From NCBI GenBank assembly GCA_022424805.1, contig JAKMGR010000364.1, forward strand, positions 1 through 5,853: DNA of 5,853 bases, written 5' to 3'. The notes below the pieces were generated by a model, which was not told the origin of the DNA, searched no databases, and saw only the letters and a list, made by a program, of their open reading frames with translations. Each line of letters opens with the position of its first letter. Position 1 is the stretch's first letter. This document shows positions 1 to 4,858 of the stretch, one piece after another. This DNA comes from Verrucomicrobiales bacterium (lineage in GTDB: Bacteria > Verrucomicrobiota > Verrucomicrobiia > Verrucomicrobiales > DEV007). Both the position numbers and the translations under genes were made by a program.

Positions 1-391
1 AGTCTATGCAACGTGGAGCAAACCCATCACCGTTCTCTGCAACCAGAACAGCTTTTCCAACGCCGAAATCTTCAGCCACGCGATCAAGGAACTCGGACGA
101 GGGAAACTCGTCGGAGTCGAAACATCCGGGGGCGTGATTTCGACAGGTTCTAAAATGATTATGGACGTAGGAACGCTCCGCATGCCATTTCGCGGCTGGT
201 ATCGGCTCAGTGACGGGCAGGATATGGAGCTGAACGGCGCAAAACCCGACATCACGATCTGGCCGGAGGCCGGAGAATTGTCTAAAGGCCAGGATCGACA
301 GATTGAGAAGGCAGTCGAAGTCCTAAAAAAAGACATCGCAGCATTTCAGAAACGCCCCCAGCCAAAGGCCGTTCGGGCGAGTGAGAGATGA
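1..391 (+). CDS. S41 family (tricorn-like) serine peptidase, C-terminal part
   Basis: Only the last 129 residues are visible, read in frame from base 2; the 5' end lies outside the window. The stretch NQNSFSNAEIF near visible residues 14-24 matches the nucleophile block of S41 C-terminal-processing/tricorn peptidases. By alignment with E. coli Tsp, the nucleophile is the second serine, codon 56-58. The Lys that completes the Ser/Lys dyad in Tsp-type enzymes would fall in the following TSGGVI segment, where glycine is found. Tricorn-type members also lack that Lys and use a Ser-His-Ser-Glu tetrad, and the Glu in DMELNGAKPD (about residue 76) is well placed for the tetrad Glu. The end (GAKPDITIWPE, then a helix DRQIEKAVEVLKK) is the usual S41 C-terminus. 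Family role: degradation or processing of unfolded proteins or peptides, often in the periplasm; the compartment cannot be judged without the N-terminus. The stop TGA is at 389-391. Family assignment is firm; the tricorn subtype is inference. Confidence 0.85.
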   Translation, partial: VYATWSKPITVLCNQNSFSNAEIFSHAIKELGRGKLVGVETSGGVISTGSKMIMDVGTLRMPFRGWYRLSDGQDMELNGAKPDITIWPEAGELSKGQDRQIEKAVEVLKKDIAAFQKRPQPKAVRASER

Positions 392-467
392 TCGAAAATA
401 CGCGAGTCTCTCTTGCGTTGACGGATTCGCAATTCACTCTGACCTTATTGGAACCACTACTCCGAAT

Positions 468-1322
468 ATGCGAGATACTTTGCTAGCCGCGCTTTCCGCC
501 TCCGCTTCTGCTGACGCCGTTTCCTGGCTCCGCGGCCAGATTTCCGAGCTTTCGGAAAACTTTGAGAAACACCCGTTTTACTACGCTTTCAGCGGCGTCT
601 CGCGCCGCTTCGACAAGGCGGCTACGATCCAGTCGGAAAATGAAACGATCGTCGGGTGGGACGAATTCCGCACTGCCCGGGTTGCCTTGCTTCTTGTGCT
701 TGCGGAAAAGGACAAAGACACCTTCCTCGAAAGTTTCTCGGCCGTTCTCAACACCGCAGACATACGCGAGCAGATTGCGCTTTTTTCAGCGTTGCGTTGG
801 ATGCGTCACCAGGAGGATCTCGTTGAATCAGCTGTCGATGGGCTTCGATCGAATATCGTCGATATCTACGATTCGATCGCGCTCGACAATCCCTTTCCGC
901 AGGAACATTTCACCGACGAGGCCTGGAATCAGATGGTTTTGAAAGCAATCTTCATCAGTCGGCCTCTCCACCGAATTCACGGAATCGAAGCGCGCCGAAA
1001 TCAGGCACTCGCCGAAGCGATCTCTGACCTCGCACACGAACGCTGGGCCGCCGGACGCCTCATCACTCCGGAAGCGTGGCGCAGTTGCATCGGATTCATC
1101 GATGAACGAATCGCCGGCGACATCGCCAAGATGGCAGAAAGCGAAAATCCGGATGATCGAGCCGCCGCGGCCCTCGTCGTCGCCGAAGAGGAATCCGGGA
1201 AACTTGAGTCGCGGAAAACCACATTGGCCGACGAACTCTCCAAAATAGAAATTGGTGATCTCTCCTGGAAATCACTCGGTCAGGAAATGGAAGACAAAAT
1301 CATCCGCAAAAGCCTGACCTGA
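468..1322 (+). CDS. eboA: EboA domain protein
   Basis: 284 residues from the ATG at 468. The reading frame is open back to a GTG at 381, but that start would overlap the peptidase gene and adds residues that do not resemble the family; ATG 468 gives a natural helix start (MRDTLLAALSA). I recognise the EboA family by blocks in order: WDEFRTARVALLL (about 64-76), LDNPFPQEHF (139-148), AWNQMVLKAIF (152-162), PLHRIHG (166-172) and AHERWAAGR (189-197). The protein appears all-helical, soluble, without signal peptide or membrane segment. Its biochemistry is unknown. The ebo cluster it belongs to is needed in the cyanobacterium Nostoc punctiforme to move the scytonemin precursor to the periplasm, and is linked to secondary metabolism elsewhere. 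eboB follows 25 bp downstream, so the two are probably co-transcribed. Only a weak GGA precedes the start. No convincing promoter was found in the 76-bp gap from the peptidase, so read-through from upstream is possible. Confidence 0.85.
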   Translation: MRDTLLAALSASASADAVSWLRGQISELSENFEKHPFYYAFSGVSRRFDKAATIQSENETIVGWDEFRTARVALLLVLAEKDKDTFLESFSAVLNTADIREQIALFSALRWMRHQEDLVESAVDGLRSNIVDIYDSIALDNPFPQEHFTDEAWNQMVLKAIFISRPLHRIHGIEARRNQALAEAISDLAHERWAAGRLITPEAWRSCIGFIDERIAGDIAKMAESENPDDRAAAALVVAEEESGKLESRKTTLADELSKIEIGDLSWKSLGQEMEDKIIRKSLT

Positions 1323-1347
1323 CATCCATTCCCCACTCTTTTTCCCC

Positions 1348-2253
1348 ATGCGCTTTTTCGACTCCCACGTTCACATGGTCTCCCGGACCACCGACGACTA
1401 CCAGCGAATGGCAGCTGCCGGCGTCGCCGCAATTATCGAGCCTTCCTTCTGGCAGGGGCAGCCGCGAACGGAGGTCGGGACTTTCAAGGATTACTTCAAC
1501 TCCCTGATCGGTTTCGAGCGCTTTCGGGCAAGTCAGTTCGGCATCAAGCATTACTGCACAATCGGTTTGAATCCGAAGGAAGCGAACAACGAGAAGCTTG
1601 CCGAGGCGGTCATGGAACTGATGCCGCTTTACATCTGCAAAGAGGGCGTTGTTGGAATCGGGGAGATCGGTTACGACGATCAGTCGAAGATGGAAGAAAA
1701 GTATCTCATTCGTCAGGCCGAGATGGCACTGGAGGCCGACCTTCCGATTCAGATTCACACGCCCCACCGTGACAAAAAGAAAGGAACGAATCGCACGATG
1801 GATGTGCTCGTCGATGTAGGCGTTAGCCCTGACAAAGTCATCATCGACCACAACAACGAAGAAACGGTCAAAGAAGTTCTCGACCGCGGATTCTGGGCGG
1901 CGTTTACGATTTATCCGCACACCAAACTCGGCAATGAGCGCATGGTCGACCTCATGCTGGAATATGGAGCCGAGAAGATTGTCGTCGACAGTGCCGCCGA
2001 CTGGGGTATCAGCGATCCTCTCGCCGTTCCCAAAACGGCAGCTCTCATGAAAGAGCGCGGAGTTACCATCGAAGAGATCGAAAAGGTCACCTATCACAAC
2101 CCACTCGCCGCCTACGGCCAGAGCGGGCAGGTCGAGGAATCCGACTGGGAAGACCACGAGGGTATTGATGCGACTGCGCTCTTTGAAGGAAACACCCTTT
2201 TCCGCGGTGGGCAGGACATTGACGAAGCGATGTCGCAGTATTTGATCGAATAA
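1348..2253 (+). CDS. eboB: EboB, TatD-like metal-dependent hydrolase
   Basis: 301 residues, TIM-barrel amidohydrolase-like enzyme of the TatD group. Visible metal ligands in order: H7 and H9 (DSHVHM), E106 (GIGEIGYDD), H137 (QIHTPHRDKKKG), H168 (IIDHNNEET) and D214 (VVDSAADWG), a complete TatD-type set. The wording around them (MVSRTTDDYQ, GLNPKEANN, HTPHRDKKKGTNRT, IYPHTKLGNERM, SAADWGISDPL) is that of the EboB subfamily rather than of DNase-type TatD (usual length about 260). About 45 C-terminal residues after AYGQSG are acidic and fall outside the core. TatD proteins are nucleases or phosphoesterase-like hydrolases, but the substrate of EboB is unknown. It lies 25 bp after eboA, with no Shine-Dalgarno sequence before the ATG (pyrimidine-rich CTCTTTTTCCCC). 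No eboC (prenyltransferase), eboD (dehydroquinate synthase-like), eboE or eboF follows: the next gene is convergent and starts at the adjoining base. Confidence 0.9.
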   Translation: MRFFDSHVHMVSRTTDDYQRMAAAGVAAIIEPSFWQGQPRTEVGTFKDYFNSLIGFERFRASQFGIKHYCTIGLNPKEANNEKLAEAVMELMPLYICKEGVVGIGEIGYDDQSKMEEKYLIRQAEMALEADLPIQIHTPHRDKKKGTNRTMDVLVDVGVSPDKVIIDHNNEETVKEVLDRGFWAAFTIYPHTKLGNERMVDLMLEYGAEKIVVDSAADWGISDPLAVPKTAALMKERGVTIEEIEKVTYHNPLAAYGQSGQVEESDWEDHEGIDATALFEGNTLFRGGQDIDEAMSQYLIE

Positions 2254-2664
2254 CTAGGACTTCGATTTTTCGAATTCTCGGGAAGCGATCTTTCTTCCGG
2301 TTTTGTATCTCTTATACAAAACCGTGTCGTGCTTTCTACTTCCCGGGAAAAGGTTCGTGACGAAAAAGTAGATTCCGGGAAACGCTCCGATACTGATGAA
2401 CAGCGCAAGATAGAACCCTAACAGTGCCGCCAACACTACAATCCCCGGAATCCCAACACCCATGCAAATGAACCAACGAATTGCGTTGTGCCGATTTGCC
2501 AGCTCGTATTCCGATTCAGAAAAGTAACGATCGATATCCTGCATGTGCAGTTTGTTCGGCCTTTCCGGAAAGCAGTCGGCCAGCCTCGGAGTCGATTCCT
2601 TTGTCGTCCACAACCGGGCCGCTTCGGAAGGCGACGAATACAGCTTCACTGGGCTGTATCGCAA
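2254..2664 (-). CDS. Small two-helix membrane protein, function unknown
   Basis: 136 residues if read from TTG at 2664, which I prefer because GGAGGG (2674-2669) lies 4 bases before it, the only strong Shine-Dalgarno in the window. An internal ATG (residue 41, MQDIDRYF) is an alternative with 96 residues. Layout: a polar N-terminus of about 60 residues (with SPSEAARLW and ERPNKL), two adjacent hydrophobic helices at about 64-83 and 84-106 (a hairpin with Gly/Pro at the turns), then a strongly basic tail (RKHDTVLYKRYKTGRK). By the positive-inside rule the tail should be cytoplasmic. I recognise no family. The TAG stop (2256-2254) abuts the eboB stop with no intervening base. It is divergent from the aquaporin gene across 120 bp. 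A perfect 11-bp inverted repeat lies in its 3' coding part. Against a spurious frame stand the good SD, the coherent membrane topology and the lack of any credible opposite-strand gene; independent support is missing. Confidence 0.65.
   Translation of the reverse strand: MRYSPVKLYSSPSEAARLWTTKESTPRLADCFPERPNKLHMQDIDRYFSESEYELANRHNAIRWFICMGVGIPGIVVLAALLGFYLALFISIGAFPGIYFFVTNLFPGSRKHDTVLYKRYKTGRKIASREFEKSKS
2298..2324. repeat. Perfect 11-bp inverted repeat (hairpin) in a coding region
   Basis: CGGTTTTGTAT (2298-2308), a 5-base loop CTCTT, then ATACAAAACCG (2314-2324), with no mismatch. It lies about 45 bp beyond the eboB stop and inside the 3' part of the convergent membrane-protein gene (coding VLYKRYKTG). 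No T-run follows on the plus strand, so it is not a classical intrinsic terminator, but it could end or stabilise the eboAB transcript. Confidence 0.6.
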
Positions 2665-2668
2665 CTCA

Positions 2669-2674
2669 CCCTCC
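2669..2674 (-). promoter_or_regulatory. Strong Shine-Dalgarno deciding the TTG start
   Basis: On the minus strand GGAGGG is followed by TGAG and then TTG (2664-2662). The spacing fits ribosome binding and supports the non-ATG start of the small membrane protein. None of the ATG-starting genes with a visible start has a comparable motif. Confidence 0.6.
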
Positions 2675-2688
2675 GGCTTTTTCGAAGA

Positions 2689-2717
2689 AAGCTATCCGCT
2701 GCCGGGCTTCCTGACAA
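2689..2717 (-). promoter_or_regulatory. Possible promoter of the small membrane protein gene
   Basis: On the minus strand TTGTCA (2717-2712) and TAGCTT (2694-2689) are separated by 17 bases. The -35 is good and the -10 weak (T, A and final T match). Transcription would begin near 2682, leaving a short leader with the SD at 2674-2669. Placement is favourable, but the -10 is poor, so this is tentative. Confidence 0.3.
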
Positions 2718-2732
2718 TTTCGTCACAAGCGG

Positions 2733-2760
2733 ATTTACGATTTACGATTTACGATTTACG
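2733..2760. repeat. Tandem heptamer satellite (ATTTACG)x4
   Basis: Four perfect head-to-tail copies of the 7-bp unit ATTTACG fill 2733-2760, followed by a partial ACG. The array sits in the 120-bp spacer between the divergent membrane-protein and aquaporin genes and ends 24 bp before the aquaporin ATG. Each unit junction creates TACGAT (2736-2741, 2743-2748, 2750-2755), a 4-of-6 match to a -10 hexamer. TCGTCA at 2720-2725 stands 17 bases before the second of these. The repeat itself is certain; a promoter role is inference. Confidence 0.95.
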
Positions 2761-2784
2761 ACGAAAGTGACTTGTTTCTCCATC

Positions 2785-3456
2785 ATGAACCGTCTTCTCA
2801 GCGAATTCCTTGGCACGTTCTTTCTGACCCTCACCATTTGCGTGGCAGCCGTTTACGGAAAGGCCGGTGACTATGGCCCCCTCGCAATAGGATTTGTCCT
2901 CGTCGCCATGGTCTATGCCTGCGGTCACATCTCGAAAGCACACTTCAACCCGGCGGTGAGCCTCGCTTTTCTGATCCGAGGCTGCTACATCTCGGTCAAG
3001 GAAATGTTTTCGTTCATCGGCGTGCAGTGCCTCGCTGCGATTCTCGCGGCTTTGCTCGCGAGAGGGCTCTACTCGGACGGAGTCATTGTCGAGACGACCG
3101 ATCTGGTTTTCGCTCCTGCTCTTGTCGCCGAGATTTTATTCACCTTCATGCTCGTGTGGGTAATCATGAATGTCGCGACGGCGAAGGCCAACCACGGAAA
3201 TGACTTCTACGGAATCGCGATCGGTTTCACGGTGGCTGGAGCGGTATACACGGTAGGAATTGTTTCGCTGGCCGTGCTGAATCCAGCTGTAGCGATCGCA
3301 CTTGTCCTCGTCGGAAAGTTATCGCTCAGCCAGATCGCAATCCCGATCTTTGGCAGCCTGTTGGGCGGTCTTGGCGCAGTGCTCTTATTCAACCTCGGCC
3401 ACCCCACCGAGGGCTGCTCGGACGACGATGAATCAGGCTGCTCACCGATCAAGTAA
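2785..3456 (+). CDS. Aquaporin-like MIP family channel, atypical filter
   Basis: 223 residues from ATG 2785. The frame is open further upstream through the heptamer array, but that part does not look like protein, and MNRLLSEFLGTFFLTL is the normal MIP family first helix. Six hydrophobic segments and two half-helices are arranged as in AqpZ, with the signatures GHISKAHFNPAVS (N55-P56-A57) and VLNPAVA (N166-P167-A168). These proteins form tetrameric inner-membrane channels for water or small neutral solutes. Aligned to E. coli AqpZ, the selectivity-filter positions F43, H174, T183 and R189 become I35, V154, A163 and V169, so the near-universal arginine after the second NPA is missing. The polar tail contains an acidic stretch between two GCS motifs (C211, C219). 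No Shine-Dalgarno is present before the start. Convergent with msrA, 6 bp apart. The family is certain; the solute is not. Confidence 0.92.
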   Translation: MNRLLSEFLGTFFLTLTICVAAVYGKAGDYGPLAIGFVLVAMVYACGHISKAHFNPAVSLAFLIRGCYISVKEMFSFIGVQCLAAILAALLARGLYSDGVIVETTDLVFAPALVAEILFTFMLVWVIMNVATAKANHGNDFYGIAIGFTVAGAVYTVGIVSLAVLNPAVAIALVLVGKLSLSQIAIPIFGSLLGGLGAVLLFNLGHPTEGCSDDDESGCSPIK

Positions 3457-3462
3457 AGGCCC

Positions 3463-4164
3463 CTACTCGAGACCCAGCTTCTTCAGCTTGGGAACGATGA
3501 CGGCCCGGCAGTAGCGATTGTCTCCGTTGAGCTGGTAGTAATCTTGGTGATAGTCTTCCGCGACCCAGAACGTCGAGGCTTCCGTGATTTCTGTTACAGC
3601 TGGATCAGCATAGATGCCGCTCGCGTTGAGTTTTGTCTTGGATTGCTCTGCCATCGTTTTCTGCTGAGGCGAATGGTAGAAAATTGCCGAACGATACTGC
3701 GGCCCCCGATCGGCTCCCTGCTGATTCAGCGTCGTAGGATCGTGCGCCTGCCAGAATACATTGAGCACTTCATCAAGTGAGATCTTCGAAGTTTCGAAAG
3801 TCACCTGAATCACTTCTGCGTGACCGGTCGTCTTGGTGCAGATCTGCTGGTAAGTGGGATTCTCGACATGCCCCCCCATGTAACCGGAGACGACATCTTT
3901 GACCCCGTCGATTTTCTCGAGGACAGCCTCCGTGCACCAGAAACATCCTCCCGCGAGAGTGATAATTTCCTCGCCACCTGCAGCAGGATCAGTGTTCCGC
4001 TTTTTCATCGGTGTCGTTTCCGCCTCTGCTTTTTTCTGCTCCTCCGCTTTTCCTTCTCCTGTCTCCAGGGTCTCGTTTGGATTACTCTCCGTTTTTTCTG
4101 CTTCAGAACAGGACAGCAGAAAGAGAGAGGTCAGGGCTGCGAAGGTGGGGAGCAGAAATTTCAT
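3463..4164 (-). CDS. msrA: Peptide methionine-S-sulfoxide reductase, predicted lipoprotein
   Basis: 233 residues from ATG 4164. The frame extends to 4209, but this start gives a proper signal peptide: MKFLLP, a hydrophobic core, and the lipobox LLSC with lipidated Cys19. A charged Glu/Lys-rich linker (about 20-63) follows, then the MsrA domain. GGCFWC holds the catalytic Cys74 and the GCFWC-type Cys77. Next come the SGYMGG segment, C109, GHAEVIQV with the acid Glu117, GADRGPQYRSAIFY, and the end HQDYYQ...RYC (C219). The enzyme reduces methionine-S-sulfoxide in proteins, with the extra cysteines likely serving in disulfide relay. As a lipoprotein it should act in the periplasm, anchored to a membrane; Ser follows Cys19, so there is no Asp retention signal for the inner membrane. 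No SD is seen. It is convergent with the aquaporin gene (6-bp gap) and divergent from the small regulator gene. No msrB lies in the window. Confidence 0.93.
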   Translation of the reverse strand: MKFLLPTFAALTSLFLLSCSEAEKTESNPNETLETGEGKAEEQKKAEAETTPMKKRNTDPAAGGEEIITLAGGCFWCTEAVLEKIDGVKDVVSGYMGGHVENPTYQQICTKTTGHAEVIQVTFETSKISLDEVLNVFWQAHDPTTLNQQGADRGPQYRSAIFYHSPQQKTMAEQSKTKLNASGIYADPAVTEITEASTFWVAEDYHQDYYQLNGDNRYCRAVIVPKLKKLGLE

Positions 4165-4188
4165 GAGGCCAAAATATGTTCCGACTTC

Positions 4189-4221
4189 GCGGCCAACGCA
4201 ACGCCCCAATCTGCGTTCCGC
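4189..4221 (-). other. Bulged hairpin in the msrA leader
   Basis: GCGG-CC-AACGCA (4189-4200) pairs with TGCGTTCCGC (4212-4221), giving 10 base pairs with a two-base bulge and an 11-base loop. It ends 25 bp upstream of the msrA start, so it would fold in the 5' leader of that mRNA. No T-run follows on either strand, so a terminator is unlikely. A regulatory role is unproven. Confidence 0.4.
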
Positions 4222-4317
4222 ATTCAGCTATTTTACGCCCTTAATTTCTAGAAAAAATAGTAAATGAAGAAAATTTATCTCGTACGTAAAAAACCTAATA
4301 AAATGCCGAATAAACCG

Positions 4318-4345
4318 TTGACGAGTGCCATTATTATCTTATAAC
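4318..4345 (+). promoter_or_regulatory. Sigma-70-like promoter of the small regulator gene
   Basis: TTGACG (4318-4323) and TATAAC (4340-4345) are separated by 16 bases; each hexamer matches 5 of 6 consensus positions. The upstream DNA is AT-rich and could act as an UP element. Transcription would start near 4352, leaving a leader of about 22 bases before ATG 4374. Confidence 0.65.
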
Positions 4346-4352
4346 AATGGCA
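4326..4352. promoter_or_regulatory. Inverted repeat over the -10: candidate operator
   Basis: TGCCATTATTAT (4326-4337), spacer CTT, then ATAACAATGGCA (4341-4352): 12-bp arms with a single mismatch. The repeat covers the -10 hexamer and the predicted start point, so a bound protein would block transcription. The gene directly downstream encodes a ribbon-helix-helix-like protein, a class that often represses its own promoter. The repeat is seen directly; the operator role is inference. Confidence 0.55.
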
Positions 4353-4373
4353 TAGTTATTCTCTACGAATCAA

Positions 4374-4571
4374 ATGGCGAGACCAAAGAACACAACTGAG
4401 ACCGTTCAAATCACCCTTTCTGCGACACCGCAGGTTAAAGAGTTGCTCGAAGAGCTGTCGAAGACTGGGTTCTACGGAAAAAACGCTGCCGAAACGGCGA
4501 TGATGCTGCTCAAGGAAAAAATCCGAGATCTGCAACGCGACGGACAGGCACCCACTCCCAAGTATTCGTGA
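4374..4571 (+). CDS. Small ribbon-helix-helix-like DNA-binding protein
   Basis: 65 residues. The layout fits the RHH (CopG/Arc/MetJ-like) fold: a basic N-terminus (MARPKN), a short strand with alternating residues (TVQITLS, about 10-16), helix 1 (about 18-30, PQVKELLEELSK), a tight turn with TGFYGKN (31-37), helix 2 (about 38-55, AAETAMMLLKEKIRDLQR) and a short polar tail. RHH proteins dimerise, insert the paired strands into the major groove and commonly repress their own operon, often as antitoxins. A good promoter with an overlapping inverted repeat lies just upstream, which suits autoregulation. No Shine-Dalgarno is visible (ACGAATCAA before the ATG). The acidic small gene follows after 48 bp without an obvious terminator. 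The fold is inferred from pattern, not from a search; a short helical protein of another kind cannot be excluded. Confidence 0.7.
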   Translation: MARPKNTTETVQITLSATPQVKELLEELSKTGFYGKNAAETAMMLLKEKIRDLQRDGQAPTPKYS

Positions 4572-4619
4572 CTGCAATAACTTTGATCCACCTCATGCTT
4601 CACCACCACACTCAACACC

Positions 4620-4844
4620 ATGTATCTCCCCGAACCCGCTCAAACCAACAACACTCTCGAACTACTTGAGTCCGCCAGTGATTCACCTTCCGAAATCTGC
4701 GCAGACAATCCCGAACTCCAGGCAGCCTTTGATCAAGGCCTGCGAGAACTCGCCGAGGACATCATCCGCTTTCACCCGAACCTCGCTCACATCCTCATTC
4801 ACATGAACGAAGATCCCAGTCCGTATGTGGCGGGCCAGAATTAA
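4620..4844 (+). CDS. Small acidic lysine-free protein, function unknown
   Basis: 74 residues with 13 Asp/Glu, only two Arg and no Lys, so strongly negative. The N-terminal 30 residues are polar and Ser/Asn/Glu-rich; the middle (about 31-63, ELQAAFDQGLRELAEDIIRF then HPNLAHILIHM) should form one or two amphipathic helices; the end is short and polar. There is no signal peptide or membrane segment. It lies 48 bp after the RHH-like gene on the same strand, probably in the same transcript. The charge does not fit a typical RelE/ParE-type toxin, which is basic; a protein partner of the upstream regulator or an unrelated adaptor are both possible. No SD precedes the ATG (ACTCAACACC). I recognise no family. 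Its stop codon lies in one arm of a small hairpin shared with the convergent gene. Confidence 0.6.
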   Translation: MYLPEPAQTNNTLELLESASDSPSEICADNPELQAAFDQGLRELAEDIIRFHPNLAHILIHMNEDPSPYVAGQN

Positions 4845-4858
4845 GGGGTAACCTTAAT
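4840..4858. terminator. Possible bidirectional hairpin holding both stop codons
   Basis: ATTAAGG (4840-4846), loop GGTAA, CCTTAAT (4852-4858). The left arm contains the TAA of the acidic protein gene (4842-4844) and the right arm the reverse TAA of the convergent TpsB gene (4856-4854). The stem is only 7 bp, AT-rich and without a T-run, so as a terminator it would be weak. Confidence 0.35.

Larger units (their letters stand above)
4165..4373. other. AT-rich divergent spacer between msrA and the small regulator
   Basis: This 209-bp stretch has no gene. Toward msrA it holds a bulged GC-rich hairpin (4189-4221). The middle is AT-rich, with TAAAAT on the minus strand (4235-4230) as a possible msrA -10 lacking a good -35, the 10-bp palindrome TTTCTAGAAA (4245-4254) and a short palindrome TACGTA (4283-4288). 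Toward the regulator lies a good promoter with an overlapping inverted repeat (4318-4352). Confidence 0.7.

Noticed and set aside
418..449. TTGACG at 418-423 as an eboA promoter
   Set aside because: No acceptable -10 lies at 16-18 bases; the nearest candidate (TTATTG, 445-450) is poor and too far.
381..467. GTG at 381 as the start of eboA
   Set aside because: It overlaps the peptidase end, has no ribosome site, and adds 29 residues unlike the family; ATG 468 fits the family N-terminus.
1300..2157. Long minus-strand open frame opposite eboB
   Set aside because: It is a shadow of eboB, whose metal ligands and family blocks are unmistakable.
2733..2760. Heptamer array as a CRISPR or iteron origin
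   Set aside because: Units are contiguous with no spacers, too short for CRISPR, and no replication gene is nearby.
2488..2784. Upstream extension of the aquaporin frame, and other plus-strand frames at 2481-2770
   Set aside because: They run antisense through the membrane-protein gene and the heptamer array and give low-complexity repeat peptides; the aquaporin helix begins at 2785.
3472..3491. CCCAGCTT...AGCTTGGG as a terminator for the aquaporin
   Set aside because: The arms do not pair well beyond four bases, it is inside the msrA coding end, and no T-run follows.
4165..4209. msrA start at 4209
   Set aside because: It would put 15 residues before the signal peptide; ATG 4164 gives a standard lipoprotein signal.
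4245..4288. Palindromes TTTCTAGAAA and TACGTA as operators
   Set aside because: They are short palindromes in AT-rich DNA, expected by chance, without promoter placement.
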